Source of the DNA: Rhodamnia argentea
Lineage: Eukaryota > Streptophyta > Magnoliopsida > Myrtales > Myrtaceae
DNA length: 64,000 nucleotides
Reading direction: 5' to 3'
NCBI RefSeq assembly: GCF_020921035.1
Contig: NC_063158.1
Span: 13,746,001 to 13,810,000 of the forward strand
Shown here: positions 57,849-64,000 of the stretch, piece by piece
Layout of the letters: every line of letters begins with the position of its first letter
Position numbering within the stretch: the first letter of the stretch is position 1
Program-made: the position numbers and the translations under genes
The notes under the pieces: model-generated
Seen by the model: the letters and a program-made list of their open reading frames with translations, nothing else
What the model was told of the DNA's origin: nothing
Database searches by the model: none

Positions 57849-60800
57849 TCAAGGCACATCATCGGAGCAAACGACTCCAATATTGTATACTGTAACCAAG
57901 CACTCTTGAAATCTGCCGTCGCTTTCGGAGAGCCAATGCCGAGGACAGCTGGGGTTTGGATGATTCTCTCTTTCTTGGAGCGGAATGCGATCCGTAATTT
58001 CCAGCACTCGTTCGGGCAAAGCTTCTGCCACAAAGCTATGAAGAGTCAAATTGTCTCCGAAGGTGTCGTCGGTGGGACTCAACCCCGTGAACATCTCCAA
58101 TAAGAGGATGCCGTAATTGTAGATGTCGCCTTCTCTTGACACCTTGCATCCCATCGTATATTCTGCCACAAATGTAGATCATAGTGCGGGTGAACTTTCG
58201 GAGTGCGGATCATTAAAGCAGAGTGTAATGGACGTAAGAGTTATCATGTGGCTACAAAACTCACAAAAAGACCCATCAACATCTTTTACCTAAATAAACT
58301 TTCTTGCTTTGAAAGAGAGATTACCGGGTGGAGCATAACCGATTGTTCCTCTTATGCCCATTGAGCTCGTCTGATTAGCCACGGTATCGGAGGATGATCC
58401 AAGGAGGAACTTTGCCAATCCAAAGTCACCAACATGGGCGACCATCTCAGCATCTAAGAGGATATTGCTCGGCTTTAGATCACAATGTATGATGGGGATG
58501 TGGCACTGGTGATGAAGATAATCCAGTGCAGAGGCGACATCAATAGCAATGTTTATCCTTTGAAAGAAATTCAATGTCCGGGTAGGCTCATTCTTGTGAG
58601 ATGGTGTTGGGTTTGGATGTAGCCACCTTTCGAGGCTTCCATTTTCCATGTACTCATAAACTAAGGCCTTAAAATCATTTTGCTGATGATCAACACCCGA
58701 GCAAACCGTCAATATCTTTAGAAGATTTCGATGTCTCACGTTCTTTAATGCCTCGCACTCCGCCAGGAAGCTCTTCAACGCACCACGATGCACTAAATGT
58801 AGCACCTTCACCGCAACGGTTGTACTATTCTCCTCAAGTATCCCCTTGTAAATAGAGCCAAAGTTTCCAACACCGATCAAATTCATTGAAGAAAAATCAT
58901 CGGTTGCTTTTAAGAGTGCTCGATAAGATATGTTTGGACATGAATCGTCCATGGAAGTTGAAATCGGTTCTTTTACTTTCTTCTTCAACCAACGAAGATA
59001 TAGAAAAACCATAACAGGAACTATTCCAAGAATGACAAAAGTAGCACAAGCCGACGATACAAATACATGGATTTTTCTTCGCTTGGAGCTTTTGGAGATG
59101 CACTTGGGGAGGTGAAATGCTGGCAATCCCCCACAAAGCTCATCGTTCCCAATAATAGAAGTCGCGGTAGCATTCTTAAAGATTCCTTCACGCGGTAGCA
59201 TGCCTTCAAAGCTATTGTAAGACAAATTCAAAAGTTTCGGGGACCGAAATAATGCTAAAAATTCCGGAATCTAACCCGTCAAATTGTTACGTGAAAGATC
59301 TAGCTCTTCAATACCTCCTAACGATACGATCGATTGAGGAATGGACCCACGGAAAAAGTTTCCCCCCATCCTCGGTGAGGTCAATCCAAGACAATCTCCT
59401 AAACTATTTGGGATTTCACCTACCAACTTGTTGTCGGAGATGTCTAACTCGGTCAGAGTCTTCAAGTTCCCTACTTCCATGGGTAGAGCCCCACTTAGAT
59501 GGTTCCGAGACAAGTCCAAAAAGATTGTTATTGAGGAGAGACCTATGAGCTGTGGGGGTATGGTACCGCCGAGATTATTATTAGAAAGATCAAGCCTCTG
59601 CAGAGATTGACACTTTGACAAATGTGAAGGAATTTCCCCATGAAAGTTGTTCCAACCGAGACTTAGTATGATCAACTTGGTTAGATTTCCTAAAGAAGTT
59701 GGGATCGTCCCTCCTAGGTTGTTATCGATTAACCGCAATTCCACTAGATTTTGCAGATTCCCGAAATTGGAGGGGACCTCGCCCGAAAACTTGTTGCCAT
59801 ACATATTTAACACCTTCGGGGTGACTAGACTTCCAATCTCTCCAGGAATCGCACCAAACATAAGGTTCTCATTCACGACGAACACCCCGAGAGAGCGCGA
59901 GAAATTACCTATGCATTTGGGCAGTGCCCCGCCAAGTCTGTTCTGACCAATTCCGAAGAGCTCTAGTCCGGTGGAGTTTGTCAATGAGCATACGTAGCTC
60001 AAGTCTTCGGAATTCCCACTTCCCACCTGGTTATCGGAGAATTCAAAACGCCTAAGCCTAGGCATATTTCCAAAAGAAGGCACTTTCCCCGAAAGCTTGT
60101 TCTTTCCGAATTGAATAACCTCTAGCTTTGCCCAATTGGACACCGAGGGAGGAATCGGTCCCTCAAGTTGGTTCGTGGCAATGCTGAATAATTGAAGATT
60201 TGGGAGCGTCAAGCCTAAGTCTGCAGGAAGACTCCCTTGTATCTGGTTTTCTAAAGCGTCAAACTTGGATCGAGAGGAGAGATTGAGCAATGAAGACGGA
60301 ATTGTACCGGACAATCTGCTTATTGGGACAGTGATGTAAGTTAAACTTGTCAGGCGGCCTAGATCTTCGGGAATGCTCCCGCCCAAGTTATTTCCCGCGA
60401 GTTCAAGAACACGCAGCGAAGATAAATTCCCAAAGGAGGAAGGCACATTCCCAGAGAGTGCATTTTTATAAAAGGACAAAAATCGTAGCTTCGATAATGA
60501 ACCGAGTTCCGTGGGAATTGCTCCGAATAGTTGGCTGAATGCAATGCCGAGGACTTCGAGCTTTGAGCAAGCCGACAAGTTTCTGGGAATTTCGCCGGCC
60601 GGTGAATTGTTGTCTAGCCGTAGAAAACGCAGGCGGCGCAACCGCCCGACTTGCGGAGGGATTTCTCGAACGAGACTATTATTCTCGAGATGAATTTCAC
60701 TCAAGAAGCTTAGGTTTCCGATGTGAGGAGAGATGGGTCCCGTGAGTCCTAGCGATTGCAAGTTCGGGACCGTGACCCTCTGGTGCCTCGAGCCACATTT

Positions 60801-61019
60801 GACACCATACCAATGGCAAAACCCGACGGTGTCATTCCATGAAGCAAGCCCCCCGTAAGGGTCTTTGACCGCCGCCTTAAATGCGAGCAGCGCGAGCTTG
60901 TCGGTTTCATTTGTGGCGGAGGAGGCTTGGACAAAGCACAGTGCAAGAGCGAGAGACGAGAGAAGGAAACGGCAAGCCGGTGCCAGATATCGCACAAAAC
61001 AGAAGTGCCCAAGTTCCAT
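57849..61019 (-). pseudogene. RLK5: LRR-XII receptor kinase with two nonsense codons
   Basis: Same two-exon plan: exon 1 61019-58325, intron 162 bp (58324-58163), exon 2 from 58162. TAG at 59271-59273 replaces the CAG glutamine of LTGQIPEF, a single-base change; the frame resumes at once and is open through the transmembrane helix and kinase to the donor. In exon 2, TGA at 57849-57851 replaces the GGA of EVPGRR, and the normal stop beyond it is lost. Kinase motifs are otherwise present: GVGNFGSIYKG, VAVK, HCDLKPSNIL and DFGLAKFL. Translation to the first stop gives 582 residues: signal peptide plus most of the LRRs and no membrane anchor. That product could in principle be a secreted decoy-like protein, but pseudogene is the simpler reading. 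Closest to RLK3 in sequence and in sharing the upstream LTR. Confidence 0.87.
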
Positions 61020-61496
61020 AGCTCGAGCGGAAGTTGGTAGAAATGAAAGGAGGGAGGGAGAGAGCTTAAGACTTTAAGAGGAAACTGTGAAGGACCTTTC
61101 TGGATTTTCCTTTGTCCAATGTTGCGGACAAGCCGAAACAACAGCTAACCGAGTAGGCTTTCTCGTGCATCCAAGTTGCACTACTTTCTCGTCCGAACCG
61201 TCCCAAGCGTAACGAAGCTTGACTCGGGTCGTGATTGGGAAGCGAGTGAAGGCGGCCTACCCAATAATTCACTCTCATCTCTTTCCATCCACATTGGAAG
61301 AGACTTTGGACAAGCTATGTCTTGCATCCGGAGTCGTTGGATAACGGTGATGCATGTACCTAATATTTTCACTTAGGAAAAGTCTTGCTCGATCGCACAC
61401 GGTACTAACCGTGTTATCAATTTTTTTTCACAATTTCTTTTTTTTTTCTTTTTTGTTATTTGCCAGCCACAAGTTTGTGGCTCGCATTTGACCGTA
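61020..61496. promoter_or_regulatory. RLK5 proximal 5' region
   Basis: Very close to the RLK3 flank (29110-29550). Contains one upstream repeat unit (61280-61420), a T-rich run and TTTGACC at about 61487, just before the LTR. Confidence 0.4.
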
Positions 61497-64000
61497 TGTT
61501 GACATCTAAATTTTGACTAATTTTTTTTAGTTATTTTTGCGTAAAAATTAGAACTAATTTTAATTCTAAACAAAAAAATATCTCTCATATTTAATTTTTA
61601 CATAAATTGCATTCGCATTTCGTTGGGTCGGTAGTGAGAGAATAAGCTTAAATTGGCAAATAGACCGATAGTGATCATCATCGATCAAAAGAGGAAGCGG
61701 AGTTATGTTTTGGTGGACATAATCATGAAAGGGGAAGAGTATTTGAAGGATTTTGTTTGATACTTTCGGTGAGAAAGTGGGATTCGAACTAAAACCCCTT
61801 TAAGTGGAGAATGAGTGCGGGGAACAAGAGTGATTTTCGGACGAAGATTACCACTCAACCACTCTCCCGACACTCCGGAGAGCACGAGAAAATAAGCCGG
61901 TAGGCCATAGAAAAAGTGGGGGTGAGTTGGAGAGCATTTCGGACTTGGTGGACAACAATCCAGAGAGCACGTTGCAGAGGAGGATGTTTTTTTTTTCTCT
62001 CATCTTCGTCCAAGTTACGTTGTGGGGGGAGCTGGAGAGCACCGATTCAAAAATGCTCAACATTTTTAAGATAAGATAAAGATAGAGAGAGAGGAATTCT
62101 GGGGCAAAGGAGCGAGGGAAGGAAGCTTGATGTAGATTTTTCATGGAGAAAAACAGGGAGGGTGGTCTTCCGGGAGGATGACTTATTTGCATCTCTATTG
62201 ATCCTTCTTTTTCTAAGCTTTTGCTCATGAACTTCACTTGTAGAGACGCTAAAAGAGCAAAACAATTACGAAGGCCATTCGTAGAAGATTCACGCCAGAA
62301 AAAAGAAAGAGAGAAGTCAACGTCCATTGACCGGTCAACCATCAACGTTGCGGCGACGTGGCGCCACATCGCCAGGGGCTATTTCAAACCCTTTTTTTTT
62401 AAATTCGGATAATTAAATATCCAAAAAATGAGAAATTGTGAAAAATTCAGAAAAATTAAAAAAAAATCAATAAAAATTTTAAAAAAAATTCCAAAAAATC
62501 CCAAAAATTAAAAAATGGCCACATTCAACTGGCCAACCCTATTTTTGGGATTTTACGTCCCAATCCCTTCTGAAAATAACGATTTTACCCCTTAAGGGTA
62601 AATCGTCCCCGAAAATTCCTATAAATTCAGAAAAATGTCAAAAAATAGGAAATGACCTCAATCAACTAGCCAATCCTATTTTCGACGCTTTGGGCTCTCG
62701 ATTCTTTAAAAAAAAAAAATAAGGTTTAGACGAGCACCACGAACTTTTCGGATCTTCATTTTATAACCGATCAAGGTTGTCGAATACACCTTGAGCCGTC
62801 AAGCTCGTTACCGATGTTATTCCAAGCGATTGGATCATAAGAATCAGAAAGGTTGAGCCTACTACTGGTGGTTTGTAAATTTACTTTCAGCAATTTATTT
62901 TTCGTTCATACCCCAAGATCGGAAGATCGAGTTTCATGCTAGTGGTTTGTGTGAGTTCTGTATATGAATATGTGTGATATAAATTTCAAAAATAAAAAAG
63001 GGAAAAGTTCGTTGAAAACTTCCTAAAAAATTTCAGAAATTCTCAAAAATTGAGGAATGACCACGCTTAAGCGGCCAATTCTATTTTTGAGGTCTCTCCT
63101 TCCGATATGCCCGAAAAGACGATCATATCCTTTAGGGGTAAATCGTTTCCAAATTTTTTTGAGATTTGTGAAAATGCCAAAATTAGGGTTTGGGTCAGGT
63201 TAGGTGACTAATTCTTCTATTTGGGTTTTCAAGTCTCGTCTTTTCTTGAAATGACGATTTTACCCCTCAATGGGTAAATTGCCTTTGATATCCCAATGAG
63301 TTGTGGAAATTACTTAGAATTAGGGTTTGGGTCAGGTGGGTGGCCAATCCTTTTATCTGGGGCTTTCACATCTCATTCTCTTTAAGAAAATGACGATTTT
63401 ACCCCTCAAGGGTAAATTGTCTCCAAAAAATGCTAGAAAATTCTAAAAAATATCGAAAATTAAGAAATGGGTTAGTTTAGGTGGCCAATCCTATTTTTGA
63501 CGCTTTTCACTACGGATCTCATCCGAAATGACAATTTTACCCTTTTTGGCCAATTGTCCCTAAATTTTTTCAAAATTACGATGTTGCCCCTCATGGGTAA
63601 ATCATGTCCAAAGCACTCATGTTTATCCTCCGAAGCGCGATTGGATGTCCTCTAATCCAATAGGGCTCTACTAGGAATGCCATGCTGATTTGATGCGATT
63701 TATCCGCATGATCCGATTCCTTGATTTGAGCACTTTCTTTATTCATTGTGTTTGCTAGGGTAGTTATTCCCATCCGCATGAACTCCTAGATTTAGGATTC
63801 GTATCCTATTCATCCGCATGAAATTTCGAGGTTAGAAAATTCAGTCAACTTAGGCACCGAAAGGGCATTAACTCTGGTAGTTGGCATAACTAAGTTCCCG
63901 ATCCCATTTCTCTGGTTTTTATAAAATCGAATAGAAGCTCCCAACTACTCGATAGGATTTTCCAATCATACCCTCCAAGAAATGATTGGTGGCCACTCCT
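61497..64000. mobile_element. LTR upstream of RLK5, runs off the window
   Basis: Begins TGTTGACATCTAAATTTTG immediately after GACCGTA and is collinear with 29551-32249, including the palindromic tandem units. The insertion point is the same base as upstream of RLK3, with the target copy CCGTC changed to CCGTA. Its right end and right target copy are beyond the window, so solo status here is by analogy. No coding content seen. Confidence 0.8.

Overview
This window is plant nuclear DNA. Genes contain spliceosomal introns with GT/AG borders, the gene families are plant-specific (receptor kinases, PPR proteins, a TGA-type bZIP), and there are many small transposon remnants and a large solo LTR. 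Gene style and repeats suggest a woody eudicot, possibly Myrtales such as Eucalyptus; that placement is inference from general resemblance only.

The backbone is a tandem array of five near-identical leucine-rich-repeat receptor kinases (LRR subfamily XII type, related to EFR, FLS2 and Xa21), all on the minus strand: RLK1 (1-1869, cut by the window edge), RLK2 (11359-14598), RLK3 (25870-29109), RLK4 (47630-50870) and RLK5 (57849-61019). RLK3 and RLK4 are intact two-exon genes of 1025 and 1026 residues with non-RD kinases. RLK1 is open throughout its visible part but has lost 93 residues of LRRs by an in-frame deletion. RLK2 carries one in-frame UGA. RLK5 carries a UAG, a UGA and loss of the normal stop. 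A sixth, more diverged and badly decayed kinase relic lies at 44040-44640.

The spacers are mosaics of captured plus-strand gene pieces. After RLK1 and RLK4 comes the 3' half of a BRCA1-like gene (ePHD finger and BRCT region; the second copy is shorter). After RLK2 and RLK3 comes a block ending in a mitochondrial-type PPR gene; the first PPR copy is truncated and fused to the RLK3 3' flank, and the second is nearly full length with a 1-bp frameshift. The RLK3 spacer also holds a minus-strand fragment of a TGA bZIP factor. Next to the kinase relic are the first three exons of a plastid-targeted protein gene.

Mobile DNA supplies most of the remaining structure: three Tourist-like MITEs beside RLK2, RLK4 and RLK5; two hAT-like elements; a 540-bp TIR element in both PPR blocks; a LINE fragment interrupted by a 1.2-kb foldback element; and a 2.7-kb solo LTR at the same site upstream of RLK3 and RLK5. 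Shared insertions and empty sites show that the array grew by repeated segmental duplication and unequal exchange. Apart from RLK3, RLK4 and perhaps RLK1, little here looks able to make a full protein. I found no clearly new biological system; the notable content is the architecture and decay history of the array.
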